Source of the DNA: Plantago major
Taxonomy: Eukaryota; Streptophyta; Magnoliopsida; Lamiales; Plantaginaceae
DNA length: 64,000 bases
Assembly: GCA_026545765.1 (NCBI GenBank)
Contig: CM048844.1
Coordinates: 65,471,035 to 65,535,034 of the forward strand
Direction: 5' to 3'
Part shown: one piece after another, positions 42,859-53,992 of the stretch
Position numbering within the stretch: position 1 is the first letter of the stretch
How the letters are laid out: each line of letters starts with the position of its first letter
Program-made: the position numbers and the translations under genes
The notes under the pieces: generated by a model
The model's input: the letters and a program-made list of their open reading frames with translations, nothing else
What the model was told of the DNA's origin: nothing
The model's database searches: none

Positions 42859-44024
42859 TGTGACAATGAAATGTGTGATATAGCATACTTTTAGACCCTC
42901 ATTTTTTGTCCCACATGAAATATTTGTGTTGTTTCATGGTCAATTACCAACTTTGAATGTTTTATGTTGGTCATGATCGCGGTTTTGAGAATTTGCACGA
43001 TTTCAGGCACCAAAGTGGCATAATTGTGCCAAATTGGGACAAGGAAGCAAATATGCCGGATCGACCGTTGCACAGAGTTCGAGGAGTCAAAACATATCAT
43101 GCAACTAACCGATGCGAAGATAATTGAAGATGGAAAAACTTTGTAGACGACCACTTTTCAAGGAAACGAAGTTACGACGCCCGAAATTAAAGAACGAAGA
43201 AAACAGATTCGAGTCTGTAGCAATCGCACTTGGCGGCCACTAGGGGACCGTAGTAGGGATCACTGCGATCCACAGGCGACCAAAGTGAACCTGTTGGATT
43301 CTCCTGGGCTGCTCTGTTGGCCTGCCCGGCTTTCCTAAACCTTCCTTATTGAAGAATGGCAGTTTGGAGGTCGAAATTTCATCTATAAGTAAGACCTCAG
43401 GGGTCTCAGATTCCACACAGCTCACAAAGAAGCTCTCCTTGAGAGAAAACCAGTCCTCGAGGAAGTCAAACCCCAACCCGCTGGCCGTCAGGCACCTAGA
43501 AGGAGGAAACCCTTGAAGCAGCAGCACGAAGACATCAAGAACATTAGAGACTAAGCTTCCTATTCCTATCTTTAGATTTCAATTACTGTTCTTTGTTACT
43601 ATGAGTAGCTAATTTCCTTTTGTAAAGGCGAACCGCCATAACTCTGCTTTTGCTACTTCTTTACATACCGCGATATGTTAATGGAATAGTTATTTGACAT
43701 AAATCGTGGTTATACAACTCTATACATCTTTCGTGGTGTGTTGTTCTACTGAGTGACATAGTAGTTTCATTGAACTGAGTAGGGGTAGTCGTGCCGACTG
43801 TGCCTTGAACACCATAGTATTATGCCCTGATGTCGTTAGAGGTAACTGCGTAGGATTTTAACTAGGAAGTTGGGATCGCATAGCAGAGGGAGATTGGGGA
43901 ACCTTTACGCCTGTCAACTATTGATTTACAACCAATCCAATTTAGGGTTTACAGCGAATTGATTATTCTGTCTGAGATAAACTATTTACTTTTTCGCATT
44001 CAATTTCAAACGTTATTTGCTTGT
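42859..44024 (+). mobile_element. 5' LTR of the last Athila-like element, part 1
   Basis: Begins TGTGACAATGAAATG inside the copia RT. TATA-like TATAAG at 43384-43389; mini-ORF ATGAGTAGCTAA at 43601-43612, with no ATG between the presumed start (about 43415) and it. It is interrupted at 44024 by the Tat element (target duplication cttgt 44020-44024 and 61895-61899) and resumes at 61900. Total LTR length is about 1.32 kb. Confidence 0.9.
43601..43612 (+). promoter_or_regulatory. Conserved LTR mini-ORF, first ATG of the predicted transcript
   Basis: ATGAGTAGCTAA, 217 nt after the TATA-like box at 43384. No earlier ATG is visible downstream of the TATA box, so a scanning ribosome would meet this three-codon ORF first. 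Confidence 0.55.
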
Positions 44025-45274
44025 TGTAGCAACTAAAATTACACAAATGAAATTTTATTGATTTGATGAGTGCGGGTACAATTCTCTATTACAATCCTCT
44101 GATTCTAGTCTTTTAATGTGGCGAACTTGGATCTTCAAAGTCTTCGCTTTAGGATTTTATGACTTCAAGGTCGAGGAAACGATAATTCGGGAGCTTCTTG
44201 GCTTAATCTCGAATCAAATCGCGAACTTGGAGGTGTTTGAAGCGAACGATAACGAACTTCTTGAAGGATGGATGAACTCCACGAAGAACGCTTCTAGATC
44301 GTCACAAAATTTGGCCTTTGATCTTCTGTAGAGGAAGTTTGGCCTCCGGGAAACGTTTCTTCAAGGGCTTTTCAGCTTGATCTTGAATCTAACGTCGCTT
44401 TTGGCTTGAATTTGATGAAGAACATCAAGAACTTTGTTCGGACTTCTTCATGGCTTTTGGATTTTGATCTTCGTGTAGAAGGAGTTTGGCCTTCGGAAAC
44501 GTTTCTTCAAGGTCTTCTCAGCTTGATCTTGGATCGAACGTTGCTTTTGGCTTGAATTTGATGAAGAACTTCAAGAACTCTGTTCGGGCTTCTTCAGGAC
44601 TTTTGGATTTTGATCTTCCTTTGCGGCGGTTGATCTTCCAATATCGTTTCTCCATGTATGCGAGATCTTCTTCTTGGATCAAACGAAGGTTTTGCTTCAG
44701 TTGCCGGAAGAACTTCTTGAATGCTTCTTCGAACATCAAAGTAGGATCTTGAGAGGATGAGAGAATTTGTGGGCACTTTCTCTTCACTTCTTCTCTACTT
44801 CACTTCTTATATTTCTTCCAATATGATGGAAGACCTCTATTTATAGATGTGGAAGAGGGGTAAGGATGGAAATCCATATTTTGAAGAGGGGTAAGGATGG
44901 AAATCCATTTTTTTAAAGCTTTTTCCTTTTCTTGAATAATTGCATCACATTTATGATGTGTAGCGATCCAATTGGTCGAATTATCTTCTTCTCCATGTCT
45001 TGATTTAATTTGAAGGGTGCATTCCTTTCAACGTGGCGGCGTTTGATCGGTTTTAACATTTTCGAGTATACACATCATTTTTAATGTGAAGTAATCGAAA
45101 ATACTCCATATTTTGCACGTGTTGCAATTTGATAGGCCATAAATGGAGTGTATTAAAATCAATTAATTTACCATACTACTATTTTGGAATAAAATTTGGT
45201 AAAATTCCAATTAAATACGGTAAATCAAATTTAAGGATTTTAAAAAATTTATTCGACACATTTTGCGTGCTACA
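44025..45274 (-). repeat. 3' LTR of Tat element 2
   Basis: 1250 bp. The minus strand starts TGTAGCACGC; its TATA box (TATAAATAG) is at about 44836-44844 on the minus strand. It contains several near-repeats of 'gcttgatcttgRatcKaacgt..ttttggcttgaatttgatgaagaac' (44370-44600). The ORFs here are repeat-driven and not genes. Confidence 0.95.
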
Positions 45275-45290
45275 AATTGCCCCCTTGTGA
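45275..45290 (-). other. Polypurine tract of Tat element 2
   Basis: On the minus strand, cacaagggggcaatt directly precedes the 3' LTR. Confidence 0.85.
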
Positions 45291-45727
45291 CGGGGTATGA
45301 ATGACGTCGTGGAGACGCAAATCGGAGTGAATAAGTCATGACACGATCAATTTTGCTTACACAAATTTCGTATGTGCGAAAATTGTTCGGGATCGGAGAC
45401 CTCGTATCATCACTTCATTTGTGCTTGAGAAGTTGAATTTTTTAGCTAAAACAACTTGTAAATTTCATGATTTCAATGTTTAAACTGGTAAACATGAGCC
45501 TCATCCTATTTAGCTAAAATCGTTACAATTTTAGTAGAGGGTAGTAGAGTGTGCTGCAGTACATGTACAATGAAAACAATTTGCTTCTTTTTTTGTTTTT
45601 TTGTTTGACTTTCTTCATGATGCCTACAATTCTGACAAATTGAACCACCTTTGCAGCCTGAACCACCTTTAGCTTTGCCCATTCACGCCTCCTTTGCTTG
45701 TCCCCTTGGTGTGTGAATGTTGCACTA
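45291..45727 (-). other. 3' region of Tat 2 between polypurine tract and MITE pair
   Basis: A/T-rich with no supported coding region. Minus-strand ORF 45523-45822 runs into the MITE and is not credible. Confidence 0.5.
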
Positions 45728-45730
45728 TAA

Positions 45731-46446
45731 GGCCATCTCCAGCAGAGTCCCAAAACAGAGTCTGCTGGGACTCTGCTGGATCTCGATTTGGGACTCCAGC
45801 AGAGTCCCAAATCGAGGCCCAAAGATGGGGCCCTGGGTGGGCCCCAAAATTTGGGGCACAGCCTAGCGCCCCAAAATTCTTTTTTTTATTTTTTCTTTTC
45901 TTTTCTTGTTTCTTTATATATAATTTGTTTTTATTTTCTCTTTTTGTTTTTATATATATATTCCTTTTCTACTTTAATCTTTTTAATTATTTTTTATTTT
46001 TCTTGAATATTTCTATATGATAATAATTATATGTAGCAATAGAAATATAATTATACATTACTTCTAAAATTAAAATACATATTAAAATCACACTTGTAAA
46101 ATGTATTATTTTAATTGTTGTAATTTTCATTTTTAATTATTTTAATTTTCAATTTTAAGTATTGTAATTTTAATTGTTGTAAAATGTAGTATTTTAATTG
46201 TTGTGATTTTGTTATAATTAATTAACTACATTTAAAATAAAGTCAAGAATAAAGTTTAAAAAGAAATGAGAAAAGAAAATAAAATGAATAATTAAGTTTG
46301 AAATAAATGTTAAAAGAAAATAGATTTTGGGCCTCACTGTTGGAGTAGAGAAATTGTGAAGAGTTGCAAAGTGAGTTGCAGTGAGTGGAATGCTGACGTG
46401 GCGGAGAGAGTGGGTTGCAAAGAGTTGCAACTACTGGAGATGGGCC
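45731..46446. mobile_element. PIF/Harbinger-like MITE, copy 1
   Basis: Terminal inverted repeats GGCCATCTCCAGCAG (45731) and ...TGGAGATGGGCC (ends 46446), flanked by TAA (45728-45730 and 46447-46449). The interior is A/T-rich and non-coding with an internal hairpin 'gactctgctgga/tccagcagagtc' (45739-45808). TIR and TAA target preference fit PIF/Harbinger. Confidence 0.75.
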
Positions 46447-46455
46447 TAAGCCTAA

Positions 46456-47188
46456 GGCTCTCTCCACTAGCGTTACTGTATTTGGGTTCTGTTGGTCTGA
46501 CTCGTGTTGGGACTCCAGTAGAGTCCCAACACGAGTTGAAGAAGTGAAATGGCTGCGCCTGAATTTGGTGACCAGTACCAAACTCTTTTTTTTTTTGTTT
46601 TTTTTTTATTTTCATGTTTCTTTGTTTTTATTTTCTCTTTTTGTTTTCTTTTTAATTTCTATTCCTTTTCTACTTTAATCTTTTTTATTATTTTTTATTT
46701 TTTTTGAATATTTCTATATGATAATAATTATATGTAGAAATAGAAATATACTTATACATTACTTCTAAAATTTAAAATACATATTAAAATCACACTTATA
46801 AAATGTTGTATTTTAATTGTTGTAATTTTCATTTTCAATTATTTTAATTTTCAATTTCAAGTATTATAATTTTCAATTTTAAGTATTGTAGTTTTTTTAA
46901 GTAATGTAATTTTTATTTTCAAGTAATATATTTAAAAAATATTAGTGTGATTTTGTTATAATTAATTAATAACATTTAAAATAAAGTCAAGAATAAGGTT
47001 TAAAAGGAAATGAGAAAAGAAAATGAAATGAATAATTAAGTTTGAAAAAAATGTTAAAAGAAAATAGATTTTGGGGCTCACTGTTGGAGTAGACAATTAT
47101 GGAGAGTTGCAAAGTGAGTTGCAGTGAGTGGAATGCTGACGTGGCGGATAGAGTGGATTGCAGAGAGTTGCAACTGCTGGAGATGGCC
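46456..47188. mobile_element. PIF/Harbinger-like MITE, copy 2
   Basis: A homologous second copy in the same orientation, starting GGCTCTCTCCA (46456, after TAA 46453-46455) and ending CTGCTGGAGATGGCC (47188), followed by TAA (47189-47191). The poly-T and 'ttgaatatttctatatgataataattatatgtag' segments match copy 1. Confidence 0.75.
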
Positions 47189-47281
47189 TAATAGTAGCAA
47201 AATGCAGCCTGTTTTTGCATACCATCATCACCTACCATTCACACCATTTGCTCTTTCCAATTTCTTCCATTAGCTTGAGAG

Positions 47282-48070
47282 CTAGCAGCTGTTGGAGTGA
47301 TCAATGAGGAGGAAGGATGAGCAAGAAAGAGGGGCTAGCAAAGACGAACCCGTATCGAGCAACATCAAGCAAGAACTTCTTCGATCCAAATCTTGTAACT
47401 CGGTGGCTTGTTCAAGGAGGCAGATGAGCCATGGAAGCTTTGTGCCGTGGCCGGGTTGGAGGAGGCGATGTCCGATTGGCCAGACGCCACTGCTGCAGCC
47501 AAGAAACAAGAGAAGTAACAATTTTCGTATGATGTTAACTGCACAGCGCAGTCATAGGATAAGGACGTTCCCCGTCAATTCAGCCGTTGGATCGCCTTGA
47601 AGATTTGACAGCAGCTCGCCAACACACGTATCTACAATGTGGACGGTGGAGATCGGATTCTTAATAGCTAAACATGTCCGAAAGTGCTGTCGAAGTCAGC
47701 TGCTGTTTGGGGGTGGAGGCGTGGTGGATTGAGGCTGTGCGGTCTGGTGAAGGAGGATCCATTGATGGAGCATAGCCGATTCGTGGCAGAGGTACTGGAT
47801 TCCGACTTGCTGGAGGTCGAATTCGGAGTGAAGGAGGCGAGCTGGAGGCGCACAGAGGGTGGAGGAAGATGGGTTTTTGGCGAGGAGGGTGTTGTCGGAG
47901 ACGGCGATGAGAGTGAAGGCGTGAAGGAGCTGTGGTGAAGTGACAGAGATGCGGTGATGGTGGATCTGGAGGGGGAAAGCGTTTTGGAGGAGAGCTTGGG
48001 GAAGGAGGAGTGGTGTGAAGAAAAGGGAGTGAATGAATGATTTGGGGATGAAGGAGATGATTTTGGGATA
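47282..48070 (-). pseudogene. Possible captured host-gene fragment in the Tat 2 3' region
   Basis: On the minus strand between about 47975 and 47691 one frame gives a protein-like stretch (LIAVSDNTLLAKNPSSS, then ARLLHSEFDLQQVGIQYLCH and AMLHQWILLHQTAQP) before a stop; a related frame continues through 47521-47282. The composition (G/C-rich, Ser/Pro/Leu-rich, unlike the A/T-rich neighbours) and a preceding pyrimidine-rich 5'-UTR-like run (about 48130-47990) suggest a transduced gene fragment. I do not recognise the protein. Another frame (47853-47668) is Ser/Thr-rich and less convincing. Confidence 0.3.
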
Positions 48071-48187
48071 TTTAATCCCTTTTACCCTTTTCCTTCTCCT
48101 TTTTATTTATTACACTTTGACCCTTTAATTTGACTTTTTTTTTCTTCGTTTTCTTGTCTGTACTTTAATTCCCCGTGCTATTTGCAG

Positions 48188-48523
48188 GAAAGCAGTAGTG
48201 ATCCATTTTCAAGAGGTTCATTCTTCCCGTATGACTTTGATTTGAACATTATGAATCGTTTTGGAGGCTTGGTGTACATTGACAAACACGCTTCATATGT
48301 CATCTACCGAGATTTTCATAACTATATGGGATTTGTCTCGGTTCGCAGGGTTACCTGTGTTGGTAACCTATATGACGAGGTGAATCCTGGTGTTTTGAAA
48401 ATTATCGGTATAGATGGACGTGTTTGTCACATGCTTATGACTATTCTTCTACCACGAGTTTCACATGTTAACCAAGAATGGAAGCGAGGTGTCAAATTGG
48501 ACTGCCAGCTCAGAGATCAATAA
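48188..48523 (+). other. Isolated plus-strand ORF after a splice-acceptor-like site
   Basis: 'ttccccgtgctatttgcag' (48170-48188) precedes an open frame ending at 48523 (SFFPYDFDLNIMNRFGGLVY, NYMGFVSVRRVTCVGNLYDE). It is antisense to the Tat element. It has ordinary codon and residue composition and no repeats, but I do not recognise it; it could be chance. Confidence 0.25.
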
Positions 48524-48534
48524 CATGAAGATTT

Positions 48535-49943
48535 GTTGCATCAAGGAGCAGGAAGAGGCATAACACCATACACTTCGAGACATGACTACCTAACATTGGA
48601 TGAGGACCACCACATTGAAGAGGAGTAGCACAGTCCACTTTGAGACAAGACTATCAAACATTGGATCAATGACACCATATGAAGAGGCGTAGCACTATCC
48701 ACTTGGAGACATGACCACACATCGTCGGATCATCAAGACCACCACATGAAGAGACGGAGAACCATCCACTTGGAGACATGACCACACATCTTCGGATCAT
48801 CAAGACCACCACATGAAGAGGCGGAGCACTATCCACTTGGAGACGTGACTGCACATCGTCGGATCAAGACCACCATATGACGAGGCGAAGCACCATCCAC
48901 TCGGAGACGTGACTGCACATCGTCGAATCAAGACCACCATATGAAGAAGCGGAGCACCATCCGCTTGGAGACGTGACTGCACATCGTGGGATCAAGACCA
49001 CCATATGAAGAGTCGGAGCACCATCCGCATGGAGACGTGACTGCACATCGTGGGATCAAGACCACCATATGAAGAGGCGGAGCACCATCCACTCGGAGAC
49101 GTGACTGCACATCGTCGGATCAAGACCACCATATGAAGAGGCGGAGCACCATCCACTCAGACACGTTACTGCACATCGTCGGATCAAGACCACCATAAGA
49201 AGAGGCGAAGCACCATCCACTCGGAGACGTGACTGCACATTGTCGGATCAAGACCACTATATGAAGAGGCGGCAGCACCATCCCCTTGGAGACGTGACTG
49301 CACATCATCGGATCATGACCACCATATGACGAAGCACCATCTACTCGGAGACGTGACTGCACATTGTCGGATTAAGACCACCATAAGAAGAGGCGAAGCA
49401 CCATCCACTTGGAGACGTGACTACACATCGTCGGATCAAGACCACCATATGAAGAGGCAGAGCACCATCCACTCGAAGACATGACCAGACATCGTCGGAT
49501 CATGACCACCATAAGAAGAGGCGAAGCACCATCCACTCGGAGACGTGACTGCACATTGTCGGATCAAGATCACTATATGAAGAGGCGGCAGCACCATCCC
49601 CTTGGAGACGTGACTGCACATCATCGGATCATGACCACCATATGAAGAGGCGGAGCACCATCCGCTTTGAGACGTGACTGCACATCGTGGGATCAAGACC
49701 ACCATATGAAGAGGCGAAGCACCATCCACTTGGAGACGTGACTACACATCGTCGGATCAAGACCACCATATGAAGAGGCGGAGCACCATCCACTCGGAGA
49801 CGTGACCAGACATCGTCGGATCAAGACTAACATATGAAGAGACACAACACCATTCGTTTCGAGGCATGACTACCCAACTCCGGATCAAGAAGATGCGTTA
49901 CACCATCCGCTTCGAGGCATGACTACCCAACATCGGATCAACC
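48535..49943. repeat. 64-bp tandem minisatellite (about 22 copies)
   Basis: The unit is 'gaagaggcggagcaccatcc', 'actcggagacgtgactgcac', 'atcgtcggatcaagaccacc', 'atat' with point changes. Outer copies (before 48660 and after 49830) are more diverged. Two longer segments are shared between 49195-49335 and 49510-49650 (same 'ggcggcagcaccatccccttggag' variant), showing block duplication. Open frames repeating every 64 bp on the minus strand are artefacts. Confidence 0.95.
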
Positions 49944-50452
49944 TAAACTTTGAATTGAAGCGCAACTTGGGCATATTGATCATCTTGGAGATTGGAGTTT
50001 AGCCTGGATATACTACATTGGTGAACCACCTGGAAGTTCGCTTAACGACGAGAAGTCAATGAAGGTTCCACAAGTAGTTGCTTTGATTTATTCTTCCGTT
50101 TCGCTGGAACAAACAAACCGCTTTTACATATTTTGACTGAACTTAGAAATTTCTAGGGTGCCTACGTACCTCCATAAGAGAGGATCAAGTCAAAACGTAG
50201 TTCAAAGATGACTTTTTGATTGAAAAGGGGGGTGTGCTGTGCACAGTTTATACTCGTGCGGGCCAGGAGTATCTATTGCTTAACCACCTTAGACTAGGTG
50301 GCGTATTTGAAGTTTATTGACTATAAATTGCCTTTAGTGAGCTAGGTTAACAGTTTAGCCACGTGTACTGCCATTGGTGGTCACCGTTCGCAGTTTATGC
50401 TCATGCGGGTCAGGAGCGTACTAATCTAAGCACCCCTGCTTTGTTTTTTGTT
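49944..50452 (-). other. Tat 2 3' region between integrase and minisatellite
   Basis: Non-coding. It contains 'ggtgcctacgtacctcc' (50159-50175), a motif common in Tat-type 3' regions, and two copies of 'gcagtttatRctcRtgcgggYcaggag' (50238 and 50390). Confidence 0.6.
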
Positions 50453-53400
50453 TTATGGGTAGTAACGCTTCAAGAATTTCCCGTTGATGGGTCCAATTCT
50501 TAATCCATCATCAGCTCTGAGTTTGTAGGAGCTGTTTGTGTATTCTTCTTTGATGACATATGGCCCATCCCACTTTGATGTGAACTTATTCCCAGTCTTA
50601 TGGGTTATGATGATTGGTCTTCTTACAGCGAGGACATGATCTCCCACTTGGAAAGAACGAGGACGAACTCTCTTGTTGAATGCTCTAGAGATGCGAGCTT
50701 GATAGCATTCGAGTCTTTGTTGGGCTTCCAGCCTTTTCTCATCCAGTGATTCTAACTCTTCCAGTCATAGGCGAGCATTTTCTTCCTCAGTGAGCCCTTC
50801 TTGGATTGCGATCCTCAGGGATGGAATCTGTCCTTCCAGGGGAAGGACAGCCTCTACTCCATAAAACAGTGCGTAAGGGGTGGCCTGGGTAGGAGTTCGA
50901 TGTGTCGTCCTATAAGCCTACAATGCATCTCCGATTCTCTCGTGCCAGTCCCTTTTCGACTTTGCTACCACTTTCTTCAACAAGTTGCACAATGTTTTAT
51001 TGAAGGCTTCTGCGAGGCCATTGGCTGCCGCATAGTACATCGAAGACCTCTTCTGCTTGAATTCGAATTGTTGGCACAACTTATCAATCACGGTGTTGCA
51101 GAATGGTTTTCCATTGTCGGTGATTATGTAGCGTGGAACGCCGAAAGTTGGAACGTATGAAGTCAACAACATTCTCTTTCTTTACTTCCTTAAGTGGTAT
51201 TGCTTCCGCCCATTTAGAGAAATAGTCGGTTGCTGCCAGGATGTACAAATGACCTCCAGAAGATTTCGTCATTGAGCCAACCACATCTAACCCCCCAGGC
51301 ACCAAATGGCCATGAGGCGACAGTTGGGCGTAGCGGCTCAGGTGGTTGATGGATGAAATTAGCATGAAATTGGCAAGGTTGACATCTTTGTGCATATTCC
51401 ATGCAGTCTCGGACCATGGTGGGCCAATAGTATCCCATCCTCTTGATTCGAAAGTGCAATTTCGAACCCGACTGGTGAGCACCACAAACGCCCGAGTGTG
51501 CTTCCTCCATTGCTTGCATAGCTTCTTCATCACCTAGACATCGTAAAAACACCTCATTGAATGAGCATCTATAGAGTGTGTCATTGTAGTATATGAAGCG
51601 AGCTGCTCGACGTCTAATTTCTGTTGTATGGCGTAGTTCATGGGGCAACTTGTCGTATTTCAGGTAATCAACTAGAGGTTGTCGCCAGTCTTCTTTCTCG
51701 ATCTCATAGACCTCCACGACATTGTTTTCTTCACCACCTTCACTATCTTCAAGTATAGGCGGAACGATCCAATTCTGACAAACGGGGATATGGACTCTCT
51801 TGTCAGGCATCACAATAGTGGAAGCAAGTTTTGCTAGAGCGTCGGCTCGACCCTTATTTCCTCGTGGAACATGTTCGATTGACATGTCCTCTAACCATCC
51901 GATCAATTTTCTAGCATAGTAAACATATGGGGCTAGTTCAGGTTTCTTGACATCATAATCCCCTAACACCTGGTTGACCACTAGTTTAGAGTCTCCATAG
52001 ATGTTGAGATGTAATCTCTTTGCATCGACCGCCATCTCTTATCCGAGAATCAACGCCTGATATTCTGCAACATTATTTGAGCAATTTTGGATCAAAGTGA
52101 ATGAGTATGGCAGAACTTCCCCATTGGGCAAGAGAAACACAACTCCAGCTCCTACCCCATTTCTGTGTGAGGCTCCGTCGAAGTACATTTTCCATGGAGG
52201 GATTACTTCGATTGTCATAACGTCTTCGTCAAGAAAATCTTCCGTTTACTCCCATTCCGCAGGTATCGGATGATCAGCTAGGAAGTCAGCTAAGACTTGC
52301 CCTTTGATGGATTTTTGCGGCATGTATATGATTTCGAATTGCTGAATCTGCAAATACCACCTGGCAAGCCAATATGAGAGTGCCGGCTTTGACATAACAT
52401 ACTTCAATGGATTAGCTCTTGAAACAAGATGAATTGTGTGGGCTTGGAAGTAATGCTTCAATTTTTGGATCACGAAGACGAGAGCCAAACAAAGCTTTTC
52501 GATGGGGGAATACTTTAGCTCATTTGGCGTCTTCGTTCTGCTCAAATAGTAAAGTGCATTCTCTTTCCCATTGTCAATTTCTTGAGCCAACAATGCTCCC
52601 ATGGAATGTTCTTGTGCAGCTATGTATAGAATCAAAGGGCGTCCTGGTATCGGAGCTCCTAACACTGGCGGCTTCATAAGATATGACTTGATGCATTCGA
52701 ATGTGTTCCTACAAGCATGATCCCAATCAAATGGAACATCTTTTCTCATGAGGTGACTAAATGGTTGACATCTTCCTGCGAGGTTGGACATGAATCTCTG
52801 GAGGTAAGCTATATTCCCCTGCAAGCTTCTAAGCTCGTGTATGTTTTTTAGATCAGGCATCTTCATGATCGCGTCAATTTTGGCTTGCTCGATTTCTATT
52901 CCTCGTTGTCGAAGAATAAAGCCCAGATACTTTCCAGAGTTAACTCCAAATGCGCATTTCAAAGGGTTCATCCTCAATTGGTACTTTCTTAATCGCTCAA
53001 AGACCTCCTTCAAGTCTTGCAAGTGATCTGTTTGCCTCCTTGATTTTACCACCAAGTCATCAACATAGCACTCGATGTTCTTTTGAAGAATGTCGTCAAA
53101 TATCTTTTGCAATGCTCTCGGATAGGTGGCGCTAGCATTCTTGAGACCAAACGACATTACTTTAAAACAATATATCCCTTTTGGAGTGCGAAAAGCCGTT
53201 AGTTCTTCTTCCTTTGGATCCATGCGAATTTGATTGTATCCTGAGGACCCGTCCATGAATGATAGCGCTTCGTGACCTATAGTGGCGTCAATCATGAGTT
53301 CCGGTATGGGCAGCGGGAAGTCATCCTTGGGGCATGCGTAGTTTAGGTCTCTAAAATCTACGCACACTCGAATTTATCCATTCTTCTTTCTTACCGGGAC

Positions 53401-53946
53401 TATGTTAGAAATCCAAGTAGGGTATTTGACTTCACGGATGAAACCTGCTTCAATTAGCTTATTCACTTCCACTTCGATTGGCAAAATCAACTGAGGACGA
53501 AATCGCCGTTGAGCTTGCTTGACGGGACGAGCTCCATTCTCTACCGAGAGTTGGTGCACCGCTATCTTGGGATTGAGGCCAGGCATGTCTTTGTATGTCC
53601 AAGCAAACACAACTGTGAAATCCTTTAACAGGGCAATGTAAGCAATCTCTTCATCGGCAGTTAACAAAGCGCTTATGTACGTGGGTCGGGGATCATTTAA
53701 ATCACCAAGATTAACCTCTTTTAATTCATCTATGGTGGCATTTACCCCTTCTTCAAATTCAGGGGGTGCTACTTCAACATCTTCTTCTTCAATGACATCA
53801 CAATCCTTAAGGGTGATGTGATACGATGATTCATCACTTTCATTTTCATCCTCAATATTATCTCGGACTCTTGTGTGGATTATCGTCACCGTTTTGACCT
53901 TGAGGGTTTCACCGTATGACACCTTGATATCTTCGGTCCGCATCAT
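50453..53946 (-). pseudogene. Tat 2 Pol: RT, RNase H, archaeal-type RNase H, integrase
   Basis: Minus strand 53946 to 50453. RT lead (KDFTVVFAWTYKDMPGLNP), VCVDFRDLNYACPKDDFPLP, catalytic YVDDLVVKS; Ty3 RNase H degenerate (LILYIAAQEHSMGALLAQE); second RNase H from about 52210 (KMYFDGASHRNGVGAGVVF, NNVAEYQALILG, YGDSKLVVNQV, NKGRADALAKLA); integrase zinc finger (EEAHSGVCGAHQ...CQPCQ); core Asp (LDVVGSMTK), Asp (IITDNGKPF) and Glu (LAEAFNKTL); C-terminal GDHVLAVRRPI and WDGPYVIKE. Stops at about 53371, 52246 and 52033 and frameshifts near 51300 and 51170 break it. RT and DDE catalytic residues are retained in pieces. Confidence 0.92.
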
Positions 53947-53992
53947 GCGAGATGGAACTAGACTTCACAGTTTTTCAAAGTTGCTTAACTCG

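Noticed and set aside
42891..43527. ORFs in the LTR at 42859 and at 25712-25921 as a conserved small protein
   Set aside because: The two are similar because both are copies of the same LTR. The frames differ in stops and lengths.
44116..44787. Coding potential in the Tat 2 LTR (ORFs on both strands)
   Set aside because: The LTR pair, target duplication and internal near-repeats explain it. The same frames recur, shifted, in 61119-61420.
48535..49943. CRISPR-like array
   Set aside because: The 64-bp units are contiguous and vary along their whole length. There are no unique spacers, and the context is a plant retrotransposon 3' region.
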